Shown: in pieces, positions 32,446 through 44,409 of the stretch
Layout: every line of letters starts with the position of its first letter
Numbering within the stretch: the first letter of the stretch is position 1
From: Candidatus Melainabacteria bacterium RIFCSPHIGHO2_02_FULL_34_12
GTDB lineage: Bacteria; Cyanobacteriota; Vampirovibrionia; 2-02-FULL-35-15
DNA: 49,335 nucleotides
Assembly: GCA_001784555.1 (NCBI GenBank)
Contig: MFRM01000012.1
Span: 53,000-102,334 of the forward strand
Reading direction: 5' to 3'
Position numbers and translations under genes: made by a program
The notes under the pieces: generated by a model
Told to the model about the DNA's origin: nothing
Databases searched by the model: none
What the model saw: only the letters and a program-made list of their open reading frames with translations

Positions 32446-33618
32446 TCACGTAAAATAAGCCGAATTAAAATTCACATATTCCTTCGTCAAATCACACCCG
32501 AAAGCTGTACCTGATTTTTTGCCGAGCTTTAAATTAACATTTACCCTTACACCTTTTTTCTTTTTTATTTCTTTATTTAATTTCACCTTATTAAAAGCCA
32601 CAGGATTTCCATTCCTAAAAACAGATGTATTGTTTAATAAAATATCTATTTTATTTTGATTTACTTTTATATTAGTACATCCTATTTTTGCAGCAGCCCT
32701 TCCCCAGTTTGGATCTGAGCCGTGAATTGCACATTTAAATAAATTTGAGCTGGCTATTGATCTGGCAATTAATTTTGCATTCTCCTCAGTTTTTGCTCCA
32801 CTTACTGTTACTTCAATTAGTTTCTGAGCACCTTCTCCATCCAGCACAATTTGTTTTGCAAGCTTTATACATGATTCGTTTAATACTTTTTGAAAATTTA
32901 AAAATAAAGGATCTTTACTGGTTTTTACTTCACGGTGTGAGGTGTTATTTGAAAGAATTATCACCATGTCGTTTGTGCTCATATCAGCATCTACAGATAT
33001 ATTATTAAAACTTATATTTACAGCTGTGTTAACTGCTTCCTGCAAAAGACTTTGAGACATCTTTAAATCTGTCATTAAATAACAAAGCATGGTTGCCATA
33101 TTCGGATGTATCATGCCTGCACCTTTTGTAAATCCAATAATTTTAAAATCTTTTGTGCCCATTGAAAAACTTTTAACAAATCTGTCCGTGGTTAAAATTG
33201 CTTTTGCCGCACCTTTGAAATTTTCAGGGTTTAATCTTGGGACTGCAGATTTTATGCCTGCTTCCATCTTCTGCATATCAAGCTGTACTCCGATAGCACC
33301 TGTACTGGCTATAAGAACCTCATCAAGTTTTACTTTCAAAAGATTTGCTGCAATCTTCTGTGTGTTTTTTACTGACTGGACTCCTTTTTCCCCTGTACAG
33401 GCATTTGCATTTCCAGAATTAACTATAATAGCTCTGATTTTTTTCTTTTTCTTCAGTAATGCCTTGTTCTCATCTACACAAGCTGCTCTGATTTGATTTG
33501 TAGTAAAAACACCTGCATAAGTACATGGAATATTAGAATATATAATTGCTAAATCTGGTTTTTTTGTTTTTTTAAACCCGCACGTACCGGAAGAAAATTG
33601 AAAGCTATTTAAAGTCAT
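32446..33618 (-). CDS. argJ: Glutamate N-acetyltransferase / amino-acid acetyltransferase ArgJ
   Basis: Transfers acetyl from acetylornithine to glutamate in the cyclic arginine pathway. About 390 aa. ArgJ is made as one chain and cut at the threonine in the MIHPNMATML block, which is present; the oxyanion-hole STGAIG and GVFTTNQIRAACV motifs are also clear. Start placed at ATG 33618 (MTLNSFQF); a CATAAT box lies 4 nt upstream. Upstream in-frame ATGs overlap the promoter. Co-transcribed with udg. Confidence 0.94.
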   Translation of the reverse strand: MTLNSFQFSSGTCGFKKTKKPDLAIIYSNIPCTYAGVFTTNQIRAACVDENKALLKKKKKIRAIIVNSGNANACTGEKGVQSVKNTQKIAANLLKVKLDEVLIASTGAIGVQLDMQKMEAGIKSAVPRLNPENFKGAAKAILTTDRFVKSFSMGTKDFKIIGFTKGAGMIHPNMATMLCYLMTDLKMSQSLLQEAVNTAVNISFNNISVDADMSTNDMVIILSNNTSHREVKTSKDPLFLNFQKVLNESCIKLAKQIVLDGEGAQKLIEVTVSGAKTEENAKLIARSIASSNLFKCAIHGSDPNWGRAAAKIGCTNIKVNQNKIDILLNNTSVFRNGNPVAFNKVKLNKEIKKKKGVRVNVNLKLGKKSGTAFGCDLTKEYVNFNSAYFT

Positions 33619-33645
33619 AAACATTATGCTACCATTGAAACAGCT

Positions 33646-33915
33646 ATGGAAAAACAAACTTTAATTTTAATTCGTGACTTTTTATTTAAATCATTTATAG
33701 TAGGAATATTATTTGCAATTTTGCTTTTTGTTATGACAACAACTTTTTGGGATTATGCCAGTTCCATAATATATTCAAAATTTACAGTAAATCAAAAAGA
33801 ACTTGGGGAACTGGTTGTTGATTCATTTATTCATTTGAGACTTTTTTTGATTTTTATATTTCTTGTTCCGGCAATAAGTCTTCATTGGGTTATAAAGTCA
33901 ACCTTTAAAAAATAA
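33646..33915 (+). CDS. Small two-helix membrane protein, unknown
   Basis: 89 aa. Two membrane helices (about residues 13-32 and 66-84) with a polar loop between. Not recognised. It is divergent from argJ, 27 bp between starts, with boxes CATAAT (minus) and TATGCT (plus) overlapping. Followed after 83 bp by a PilO-like gene. Confidence 0.6.
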   Translation: MEKQTLILIRDFLFKSFIVGILFAILLFVMTTTFWDYASSIIYSKFTVNQKELGELVVDSFIHLRLFLIFIFLVPAISLHWVIKSTFKK

Positions 33916-33998
33916 GCTTATTTATGCAAAAGTCTCGATTTATACAATCAAATACACAAAAAGCACAAATTTGATCAACTTTCGTCTATTAATAAGTT

Positions 33999-34787
33999 AT
34001 GGCTTTTGACATAAAAAAATTAAAACCGCGAGAAAAGAAATTAGTAGGAATTCTTATTGTAATTTTTTCAACCATTCCTTTTTTTCAATTTACACTTCCT
34101 GCATGGAATGAGTTTATCGACATCAGCTCAAAAATAAAAAATAATAAAGGCAAGATTAAAGACATCGACGAACGAATAGGCAGGCTTGAAAAGTTAAAAA
34201 AAGAAAATTTAGATCTGTCGAATAAAATTGAATCTCAGAAATCTTTTCTGGCTAAATCATATGAGCTGGATTTTTTGGTTCAGGATTTAAAAAAAATCTG
34301 TGATGAAAGTTTAATTAGTCTGGAAAGTTTTACACCTACTAATCCTGAACCAGTTAATATCATTGTTGAAAAGCAAGCAGAATCCGAAGGATTTGGATCT
34401 TCCAGAAGTCAATCCCAGGTAAATCTAAAACAACTCTTTGATAAACTTGGAAAACAGGATTTGCCTATAGATCTTTATCGTCTTCCCATCGAAGTACGGG
34501 TAAACGGAAACTTTACTGATGTACTTGAACTTTTTAAAAAGTTGGAAGCTTACCGAAGAGTAATTTCTGTAGAAAATATTTCAATCGGTAAAATACAAGT
34601 AAAACAAACAGGTGGAAACAGACTTTCTAAAAAAGCTAAAAAACAAACTACAGAGACCGGAGGACTTTACGGTACTTTTGATCTTATTGCTTACAACCTT
34701 CCTCAAAAAGAAGAGAAAATACCAGTTTCACAGATTAAAAAAAGTATTGGCAGTACAGGTTCCAGCTTTAAAATAAAGCGACTCTAA
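33999..34787 (+). CDS. PilO-like type IV pilus assembly protein
   Basis: 262 aa: short basic cytoplasmic start KLKPREKKLVG, one membrane helix (about 16-33), coiled coil (about 42-85), then a ferredoxin-like domain (IDLYRLPIEVRVNGNFTDVL, FKKLEAYRRVISVENISIG). This is the architecture of PilO/GspM-like inner-membrane alignment proteins. No pilM, pilN or pilQ is next to it, which is unusual, so the name is by architecture. TATTAAT lies 5 nt before the ATG. Confidence 0.6.
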   Translation: MAFDIKKLKPREKKLVGILIVIFSTIPFFQFTLPAWNEFIDISSKIKNNKGKIKDIDERIGRLEKLKKENLDLSNKIESQKSFLAKSYELDFLVQDLKKICDESLISLESFTPTNPEPVNIIVEKQAESEGFGSSRSQSQVNLKQLFDKLGKQDLPIDLYRLPIEVRVNGNFTDVLELFKKLEAYRRVISVENISIGKIQVKQTGGNRLSKKAKKQTTETGGLYGTFDLIAYNLPQKEEKIPVSQIKKSIGSTGSSFKIKRL

Positions 34788-34887
34788 AATCAGCAACCTG
34801 GCAGCAAGCTGCTGCGTTTTACACAGATTTTTGCTTTCAGCATTGGTCGTCACTGCTTAATGAGTCGCTTTAAACTCACTCGCTCCT

Positions 34888-34919
34888 ATCTCTGGGAGCA
34901 AGCTCCCGAGTTTTTCGCT
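34888..34919. repeat. GGGAGCAAGCTCCC-family palindrome before rplM
   Basis: CTCTGGGAGCAAGCTCCCGA then GTTTTTCGCT. Near-identical to 23871-23904. The rest of 34788-35017 has no gene. Confidence 0.7.
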
Positions 34920-35017
34920 TCGCTCGTATAAAAAAGCGTTCGCCGTAATTATTGTAGAGACATTGATTAATTAGGACATACGCTATAATGATGTTTCCTT
35001 TAATTAAGGGGTAAATC

Positions 35018-35455
35018 ATGAAATCTTATCTAGCAAAAAAAGGTGAAGTAGCAAGAAAATGGTGGTTAGTTGATGCAGATGGCCAAATATTAGGCAGGCT
35101 ATCAACACAAATTGCTGAGCTTCTAAGAGGTAAAACAAAGCCTGAATTTACTCCAAATGTAGACACAGGAGATTTTGTTATTGTAGTTAATGCAGAAAAA
35201 ATAAAACTTTCAGGAAAAAAAGAACTTCAAAAGGTTTATCACAGGCACAGCGGAATCCCAGGCGGATTTAAAACTGAAACGGTTCGATACGTTAGAGAAA
35301 GACAGCCCAGAAAAATTATTGAAAAGGCTGTAAGGGGAATGTTACCTCATACTACACTTGGCGAAAAACAATTTACTAAACTAAAAGTTTATAAGGGTTC
35401 TACACATCCTCATCAGATGCAAAAACCAGTTAAGCTTGAAATTAAAAGAAGATAA
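35018..35455 (+). CDS. rplM: 50S ribosomal protein L13
   Basis: 145 aa, full length. [60 protein letters not shown] and [12 protein letters not shown] are standard L13 blocks. A TATAAT box at about 34988 and an AAGGGG ribosome site precede the ATG, so unlike many neighbours it has a proper leader. First gene of a run rplM-rpsI-rnd-thiE-hldE and further. Confidence 0.98.
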   Translation: MKSYLAKKGEVARKWWLVDADGQILGRLSTQIAELLRGKTKPEFTPNVDTGDFVIVVNAEKIKLSGKKELQKVYHRHSGIPGGFKTETVRYVRERQPRKIIEKAVRGMLPHTTLGEKQFTKLKVYKGSTHPHQMQKPVKLEIKRR

Positions 35456-35470
35456 AAAAGGAGTGAACAA

Positions 35471-35890
35471 TTGGCACGAACGATTACAAAACACGATAAA
35501 AGCACACGTTTTACAGCCACAGGCAGAAGAAAAACATCTGTTGCCCGAGTATTTTTAAAACCAGGCAAAGGTAATTTTATAATTAACGGTAAAGTACCAG
35601 AGCTTTATCTGGGGAATGTTTCCACCTACTTAAATTTAATAAAAAAACCTCTTCAAGCCATACAGGCAGAAAATAAATACGATGTTATGGCAAAGGTACA
35701 TGGCGGCGGAGTATCAGGTCAAGCTGATGCAATTAGATTAGGAATAGCAAGAGCATTGGTTGTAGTAAATGCAGCAAATAAAGCTCCTATGAAAGCAGAA
35801 GGCTTACTAACCAGAGATCCACGAGATAAAGAACGTAAAAAATACGGACGTAAAAGAGCAAGAAAACGATTCCAGTTCTCTAAGAGATAA
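35471..35890 (+). CDS. rpsI: 30S ribosomal protein S9
   Basis: 139 aa. TGRRKTSVARVFLKPGKGNF, the GGGVSGQADAIRLGIARAL block and the basic C-terminal tail GRKRARKRFQFSKR that reaches the P-site are all present. Starts with TTG at 35471, chosen because AAGGAG stands 8 nt upstream and no ATG fits. Pair with rplM as in most bacteria. Confidence 0.98.
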   Translation: MARTITKHDKSTRFTATGRRKTSVARVFLKPGKGNFIINGKVPELYLGNVSTYLNLIKKPLQAIQAENKYDVMAKVHGGGVSGQADAIRLGIARALVVVNAANKAPMKAEGLLTRDPRDKERKKYGRKRARKRFQFSKR

Positions 35891-35897
35891 TTATAGA

Positions 35898-35925
35898 GTA
35901 GAGGCGTTACGCATAACGCCTCTAC
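35898..35925. repeat. GTAGAGGC-type palindrome between rpsI and rnd
   Basis: GTAGAGGCGTTA-CGC-ATAACGCCTCTAC... minus one base: 12-bp arms. It occupies most of the 42-bp spacer. Confidence 0.8.
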
Positions 35926-35932
35926 AAACAAC

Positions 35933-36562
35933 ATGAAATTGAATTTAGAAAATGTTCAGCTAATAAAAAATGATCTTTCAGAAGAACTTTTAGATCATTA
36001 TTCTTCGCAGGATTTGCTCGCAGTAGACTGTGAAATGATGGGATTAATTCCGCAGAGAGATAAGCTTTGTCTAGTACAGATATCTGACTCAAATGAAAAG
36101 ATAACGCTTGTAAAAACAGAGCCGCCTCATAAAGCACCAAATCTAAAAGCATTGTTTGAAAACTCTAAAGTAAGAAAAATATTTCATTTTGGAAGGACCG
36201 ATCTTGCATTTTTATATCACTGGCTTAATATTGATATTAAAAATGTCTTTTGTACAAAGACTGCCAGTAAGTTAGTCCGAACTTATACTGATAAACACAG
36301 CCTGAAAGATCTACTGAAGGAAATTTTATGCGTAGATATAGATAAAAACAGCCAGCTCACTGACTGGGGGGCTCCAGAGCTGACAAAAGAACAAATTAAA
36401 TATGCTGCATCCGATGTATTGTATTTAATTCCAGCTTACAAAAAACTAATTGAACTTTTAAAGAGAGAAAACAGACTTGAAATAGCGGAAGAAGCATGTG
36501 CATTTTTGCCAAACCTGGCAAAATTAGATTTATTTGGATACACGGATTTTTTCGCACATTAG
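35933..36562 (+). CDS. rnd: RNase D-like 3'-5' exoribonuclease, single domain
   Basis: 209 aa DEDDy exonuclease: AVDCEMMGLIPQRDKLCLVQ (D, E), FHFGRTDLAFLYHWL (D) and KYAASDVLYL (Y, D). E. coli RNase D has extra HRDC domains; here only the catalytic domain is present, as in cyanobacterial members. Involved in tRNA 3' trimming in the family. Preceded by a palindromic repeat; no ribosome site. Confidence 0.9.
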   Translation: MKLNLENVQLIKNDLSEELLDHYSSQDLLAVDCEMMGLIPQRDKLCLVQISDSNEKITLVKTEPPHKAPNLKALFENSKVRKIFHFGRTDLAFLYHWLNIDIKNVFCTKTASKLVRTYTDKHSLKDLLKEILCVDIDKNSQLTDWGAPELTKEQIKYAASDVLYLIPAYKKLIELLKRENRLEIAEEACAFLPNLAKLDLFGYTDFFAH

Positions 36563-36573
36563 GATAGAAAGCC

Positions 36574-37638
36574 ATGCTACGCAACGACATTCACAGAATT
36601 ATCGATGCCAATATAAACCGAGCTTCTGAAGCCTTACGAGTCCTTGAGGACTGGCTTCGTTATGGAAAAAACAATAAACAAATCTCTGAAAAACTTAAAA
36701 ATATCAGACATGATTTAAATAATATCTATAAATTATTTCCAAACTTAATAATGAACAGAGAGTCAATAAATGACGCCGGAAGAGAAATTGAAAACTTATC
36801 AAAAAGAAATTCAGTAAGAGACATAATTAAAGCAAATTGTAAACGTGCTGAAGAAGCCATCAGGGTTCTTTCTGAATATGGACAGCTTATAGAACTGGAC
36901 ACAAAAGAATTAGAAAAATATAGGTATGAAATATATACACTGGAAAAAGAATTGCTTAAAAATGAAAAATTATTACGACTTCATAATGCATCTTTGTATC
37001 TTGTCGCCAGTAGAGACGTCCCCTCGGGACGTCTCTACGACAAAGAATTCTTAACCGTTATTGAAAAAGCAATAGAAGGCGATGTTAACATTATTCAACT
37101 CAGGGAAAAAGATGAAAGCGAAAGAAAAATTATTTCCATTGCAAAAGAAATTAAAAATCTTATTAAAGGAACAGATATCTTATTTATAATTAATGACAGG
37201 GTAGATATTGCTCTTGCATGTGATGCTGATGGGATTCATCTGGGACAAGATGATATGCCTGTAAATGAAGCAAGAAAGATTACACCGGAAGGTTTTATTA
37301 TCGGGTTATCTACTCATAATAAAGAACAAGGAAAAGAAGGATTAAAATCCGGTGCAGATTATCTTGGCATAGGACCTGTATTTCCAACCCCTACAAAACC
37401 AGATTACATAGCTGCCGGGCTTGATTATGTAAGCTGGGCAAGCAATAATTTAAAAGACCTGCCGTTTTTTGCAATTGGCGGTATTGATGAAAATAATATT
37501 GAAAAAGTAATTAATGCCGGTGCAAAAAGAATTGCCGTAGTAAGAGCAATAATGGACTCAAATGATTCATTGAAAACTACTAAAACACTAAAATCAAAAT
37601 TAATCGGTAAAAATATTGAACATGCAACAATCAGATAA
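36574..37638 (+). CDS. thiE: Thiamine-phosphate synthase with N-terminal extension (cyanobacterial type)
   Basis: 354 aa. Residues about 1-135 (IIDANINRASEALRVLEDWL, NCKRAEEAIRVLSEYG) match the extra N-terminal domain of cyanobacterial ThiE, sometimes called ThiD2. Residues about 140-350 are ThiE: IIQLREKDESERK, FIINDRVDIALACDADGIHL, GLSTHN, YLGIGPVFPTPTKP and FFAIGGIDENN. A palindrome supplies residues about 146-155 (SRDVPSGRLY) exactly where the barrel begins. The end overlaps hldE. Confidence 0.94.
   Translation: MLRNDIHRIIDANINRASEALRVLEDWLRYGKNNKQISEKLKNIRHDLNNIYKLFPNLIMNRESINDAGREIENLSKRNSVRDIIKANCKRAEEAIRVLSEYGQLIELDTKELEKYRYEIYTLEKELLKNEKLLRLHNASLYLVASRDVPSGRLYDKEFLTVIEKAIEGDVNIIQLREKDESERKIISIAKEIKNLIKGTDILFIINDRVDIALACDADGIHLGQDDMPVNEARKITPEGFIIGLSTHNKEQGKEGLKSGADYLGIGPVFPTPTKPDYIAAGLDYVSWASNNLKDLPFFAIGGIDENNIEKVINAGAKRIAVVRAIMDSNDSLKTTKTLKSKLIGKNIEHATIR
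37010..37038. repeat. GTAGAGAC-type palindrome inside thiE
   Basis: GTAGAGACGTCCC-CTC-GGGACGTCTCTAC: perfect 13-bp arms, in frame with thiE. Confidence 0.88.
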
Positions 37639-38650
37639 AAAAAAATTATTAGAAAAAATAAAAGAACTTTCTTCAGGAGCTGTAATGGTAGTCGGAGATA
37701 TAATTTTGGATGAATTTGTAGTCGGATCTCCAGAGAGAATATCCAGAGAAGCACCAGTAATAATCCTGGAACATATGTCCAGCGATTTTGCACTTGGCGG
37801 TGCTTCAAATGCAGCTCATAATATCAGTTCTCTTGGAGCTAAATGTTATCTTCTAGGTGTGGTTGGTGAGGATCTTTATTCAAAAGCACTTGAAAATGAA
37901 TGTGTTAAAAATAATATCATTCCTGCCCTGACATTTGATGAAAGCCGCCCTACTACTGTAAAAACCAGGCTCTTATCCACTGCTCATAAACATCCGACCA
38001 GCTCCATTATATTTAAGCAGCAGCTTCTAAGACTGGACAGACTAAGCAGAAAATCTATAAGCTCTAAGACTGAAGATGAGTTGATTAAGAATGTTGATAT
38101 TTACATAAAAAAAGTTGATGCTGTTTTAATATCTGATTATGGATTAGGTGTTTGTACAAAAAAAATTATAAGTCACATAATAAAAATTGCAAATAAAAAC
38201 AAAATACCAGTCATTGTAGACGCACCAAATGGCTTTAACAGATTCAAAAATGCCTTTTTAATTACTCCTAATCAGCCCGACACAGAAGAAGCTGTAGGCT
38301 TCAAAATTAAAGACAATAAGACTCTAATAAATGCAGGGGGGAAGCTCTTGAAAATATCAGGCTCTTCAAATGTTCTTATTACCAGGGGTTCAGAAGGCAT
38401 GGCATGGTTTAATTCACAATCTTCCGAAGATCCATTTTTATTACCTGCATTTAATGCCAGCGAGGTATTTGATGTAACTGGTGCAGGAGATACTGTGGCA
38501 GGAATATTAACTTGTGCTATTTCCATGAAATGTCCTGTAAAACTTGCCTGTACAATTTCTAATTTAGCTGCAAGTTTAGTAGTTAAAAAATATGGTACCG
38601 CAGTTACAACTATCACTGAGCTGAAAGAAAATTTGGATTTGATTAAATGA
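37622..38650 (+). CDS. hldE: D-glycero-beta-D-manno-heptose-7-phosphate kinase (HldE kinase domain)
   Basis: About 342 aa PfkB-family kinase: VGDIILDEFVVGSPERISRE, GGASNAAHNISSLGA and the ATP-site DVTGAGDTVAGIL. HISTIDINE-free family signature for heptose kinases ISREAPV is present. Only the kinase half of bifunctional HldE is here; the adenylyltransferase half is missing, as in split RfaE1/RfaE2 systems. Supports heptose-containing LPS or glycans. Starts inside thiE (ATG 37622, or TTG 37616). Confidence 0.88.
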   Translation: MQQSDKKKLLEKIKELSSGAVMVVGDIILDEFVVGSPERISREAPVIILEHMSSDFALGGASNAAHNISSLGAKCYLLGVVGEDLYSKALENECVKNNIIPALTFDESRPTTVKTRLLSTAHKHPTSSIIFKQQLLRLDRLSRKSISSKTEDELIKNVDIYIKKVDAVLISDYGLGVCTKKIISHIIKIANKNKIPVIVDAPNGFNRFKNAFLITPNQPDTEEAVGFKIKDNKTLINAGGKLLKISGSSNVLITRGSEGMAWFNSQSSEDPFLLPAFNASEVFDVTGAGDTVAGILTCAISMKCPVKLACTISNLAASLVVKKYGTAVTTITELKENLDLIK

Positions 38651-38877
38651 ATGACATGAAATTTCTTTGCACAAAAGTTAAAGAAAACTGGCTGACTTCT
38701 CCACAAAACCGGGAAAAAGTCACTGCACAGGGACTTTCTATTAAAGAGCCATTTATTGGTATGGAAATAAATAATAATGAGCCCTCTGAAGAAGAAAAAA
38801 ACAAAGTAGACAAAGCAGTAAATAATTTATTTGGGAATCATATAAAGGCATTTCCTATAAGGTTAATTGAATTATGA
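38647..38877 (+). CDS. Conserved-position small protein (76 aa), unknown
   Basis: Not recognised. Soluble, charged; SEEEKNKVDKAVNNLFGNHI looks like an amphipathic helix. It overlaps hldE and pabA by 4 bp each (ATGA at both ends), so it is translated with them and is surely a real gene. Confidence 0.75.
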   Translation: MNDMKFLCTKVKENWLTSPQNREKVTAQGLSIKEPFIGMEINNNEPSEEEKNKVDKAVNNLFGNHIKAFPIRLIEL

Positions 38878-39445
38878 GTGTAATCGTTATTGATAACTAC
38901 GATAGTTTTACCTATAATCTCGTTCAGTATCTGGGCGAATTAAAACAAGCTGTCTCTGTTTTTAGAAATGATGAAATCACCTTAGATGAAATTAAAAAGC
39001 ACAAACCTACTCACATAGTAATTTCTCCTGGACCAGGACGACCTAATGACGCCGGCATAAGTAAATCCTTAATTAAAGAATTTGCAGGAAAAATTCCCAT
39101 TCTTGGAGTGTGTCTTGGACATCAGTGTATCGGGGAAGTATATGGAGGAAAAATCATAAATGCTCCGGAACTTATGCACGGTAAAACCTCAGAAATATTT
39201 CACGAAGGGAATTCAGTCTTTTCTGACATTACAAATCCATTTACAGCTACCAGATATCATTCATTAATAATAGATTCTGAAAGTCTTACAAACACTCCCT
39301 TAAAAATAACTGCAAAAACAAAAGACAATATCATAATGGCAATAGTACATAAAGAATACAAAAATCTTATAGGAGTTCAATTTCATCCGGAATCCATACT
39401 TACACAGTTTGGGCATAAACTTTTATCTAATTTCTTAAATTTAAA

Positions 39446-39449
<4 letters not shown>
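38874..39449 (+). CDS. pabA: Glutamine amidotransferase of anthranilate / aminodeoxychorismate synthase
   Basis: 191 aa class I amidotransferase: VIDNYDSFTYNLVQYLGEL, VISPGPGRPNDAG, catalytic cysteine in LGVCLGHQCIGEVYGG, and HPES with the catalytic histidine and glutamate. TrpG and PabA cannot be told apart by sequence and often one protein serves tryptophan and folate synthesis. No trpE or pabB lies nearby. Overlaps both neighbours by 4 bp. Confidence 0.92.
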
Positions 39450-42679
<3,230 letters not shown>

Positions 42680-42698
42680 TTTTTAAACTTTTACATTT

Positions 42699-43901
42699 CT
42701 ACACTCTTTCTATAATTGTAGCAATGGATTGTCCGCCACCGATACAAAGTACAGAAAGACCTCTTTTTAAATTTCTTCTTTCAAGTTCATTTAAAAGTGT
42801 AACTAAAAGCCTGGCTCCACTTACTCCCAGAGGATGTCCTAGAGCAATGGCTCCACCATTAACATTTAATTTTTCATTTGGAATATTTAATTCTTTTTGC
42901 GTAGCTAAAACCACTGATGCAAATGCTTCATTTACTTCAAATAAATCAATGTCATTGATTGTAAAACCTGCTTTACGAAGAACTTTTGGAACTACATCAA
43001 TCGGTCCTGTCAATTGAAGCTCTGGATCTGAGCCAATAACATGCGATGCAATAAATTTTGCTCTAGGTTTCAAGCCATATTCTTTTAGGGCATCTTCATT
43101 TGCTACAAGAATGCCCGCTGCACCATCGGTAATCTGGCTGGAATTTCCTGCAGTAATAACTCCGTCAAATTTAAATGCAGGCTTTAAAGCAAGCATCTTT
43201 TCAATCGACACATTTGCCCTGATTCCTTCATCCCGTTTTACAACTCCATTTGGAGTTTTTACAGGTAAAATTTCTTTTTCAAAATAACCACTGCTCGTTG
43301 CATGAGCTGCTTTTTTATGACTGTTATATGAAAATTCATCCAGCTCTTTTCTGCTTAGTTTCCATTTCTTAGCTATTAATTCCCCTGAAATGCCCATAGA
43401 AATTACTTCTAAGCCTTCCAGCATAGTTAAATTAACTACCTTTGGCCCAAGAGTTAATATCTTCCATATATTTTTTAAGTCTCCGGCAAACGGCATCATA
43501 TCAGAACCCATAGGTACCCTGCTCATGGACTCAACTCCACCTGCAAGAATTAATTTATAATTTCCACTCATTACTTTTGCACAGGCAATGTCAAAAGCTT
43601 CAGCACTTGATCCGCAGAGCCTGTTTACCTGCGTACCGGGAGTTTTATCACCAAAAGCTTTTCTTGCAATTTGCCTGCCAATATTAAAACCCTGCTCCCC
43701 ACATGGAGTAGCACATCCTACTATTACATCTTCTATATACTCAGGATTAACATTTACATTCCTTATTAATTCTTTTAAAAGAATACTTCCGAGTTCTACC
43801 GGATGTGTCTGGGAAAATGCCCCGTCTTTTTTACCTCTGCCCAATGCAGTTCTCAATCCGGAAATTATATATGCATCCTGTAATTTTTTCTCATTTAGCA
43901 T
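42699..43901 (-). CDS. Acetyl-CoA acyltransferase (thiolase) 2
   Basis: 400 aa, clear paralogue of the next gene. Cysteine in VNRLCGSSAEAFDIA, histidine in GGAIALGHPLGVSGARLL, cysteine in VLCIGGGQSIATIIE. It has about 14 extra residues near 145-160 (IWKILTLGPKVVNLTML), in the loop domain that shapes the acyl site, so substrate range probably differs. The ATG is preceded by a string of GTGTAAAA/GTGTGAAA repeats. First gene of the pair. Confidence 0.93.
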   Translation of the reverse strand: MLNEKKLQDAYIISGLRTALGRGKKDGAFSQTHPVELGSILLKELIRNVNVNPEYIEDVIVGCATPCGEQGFNIGRQIARKAFGDKTPGTQVNRLCGSSAEAFDIACAKVMSGNYKLILAGGVESMSRVPMGSDMMPFAGDLKNIWKILTLGPKVVNLTMLEGLEVISMGISGELIAKKWKLSRKELDEFSYNSHKKAAHATSSGYFEKEILPVKTPNGVVKRDEGIRANVSIEKMLALKPAFKFDGVITAGNSSQITDGAAGILVANEDALKEYGLKPRAKFIASHVIGSDPELQLTGPIDVVPKVLRKAGFTINDIDLFEVNEAFASVVLATQKELNIPNEKLNVNGGAIALGHPLGVSGARLLVTLLNELERRNLKRGLSVLCIGGGQSIATIIERV

Positions 43902-43903
43902 TT

Positions 43904-43951
43904 TTTACACTTTCACACTTTTACACTTTCACACTTTTACTCTTTTACACC
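43904..43951 (-). repeat. GTGTAAAA/GTGTGAAA tandem repeat at a thiolase start
   Basis: On the minus strand, alternating GTGTGAAA and GTGTAAAA units run to the thiolase ATG at 43901. A shorter GTGTAGAAATGTAAAAG string precedes thiolase 1, and GTAAGAGAGTAAGGAAGTAA precedes the FliK-like gene. Confidence 0.6.
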
Positions 43952-44148
43952 TTTTATTTTTAGTAGTCTTCTTATTTCTACATTAAGGAATTTACCCTGG
44001 TTTGAATTAATAAGAACTGTTGTAATTTTATATGTAACAAAAAGATAATATCCTTTCTTATGTATATGTCACTACCAAACATTCAGGCACAAATAAAAAG
44101 CCAGGCAGTCTATTAAAATCCCAGGATAAGGAGCTAAGAAGTAAAAAA

Positions 44149-44409
44149 ATGTTCACTCTTAAATTATCAAACGGTCTAACAGGCGTTATTGAATCCTTGA
44201 CTAAAAAAAAGTCCAAAATAAAATATTTTGAGCCCCTATACGATACGAGATATGAACCGCCTTCTCCTGGTGAAATAAGAAAAATTGTAAACAATCTTTC
44301 CCGCTGTTCAAATTGTCATTTTTTAATTTTTGAAAATTATTGGTCTGAGGAATTAAACAGACCTGCTGAAAAACTTTGTTCGACATGCGGACATGGATTA
44401 TCTCTCTAA
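44149..44409 (+). CDS. Small zinc-ribbon protein (86 aa), unknown
   Basis: Two CxxC pairs, CSNC (about 53-56) and CSTC (about 77-80), frame a small zinc ribbon; the first 30 residues are beta-like. Not recognised. Its 3' end overlaps the convergent rlmD by 12 bp. AAGGAG lies 15 nt before the ATG, rather far. Confidence 0.55.
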   Translation: MFTLKLSNGLTGVIESLTKKKSKIKYFEPLYDTRYEPPSPGEIRKIVNNLSRCSNCHFLIFENYWSEELNRPAEKLCSTCGHGLSL

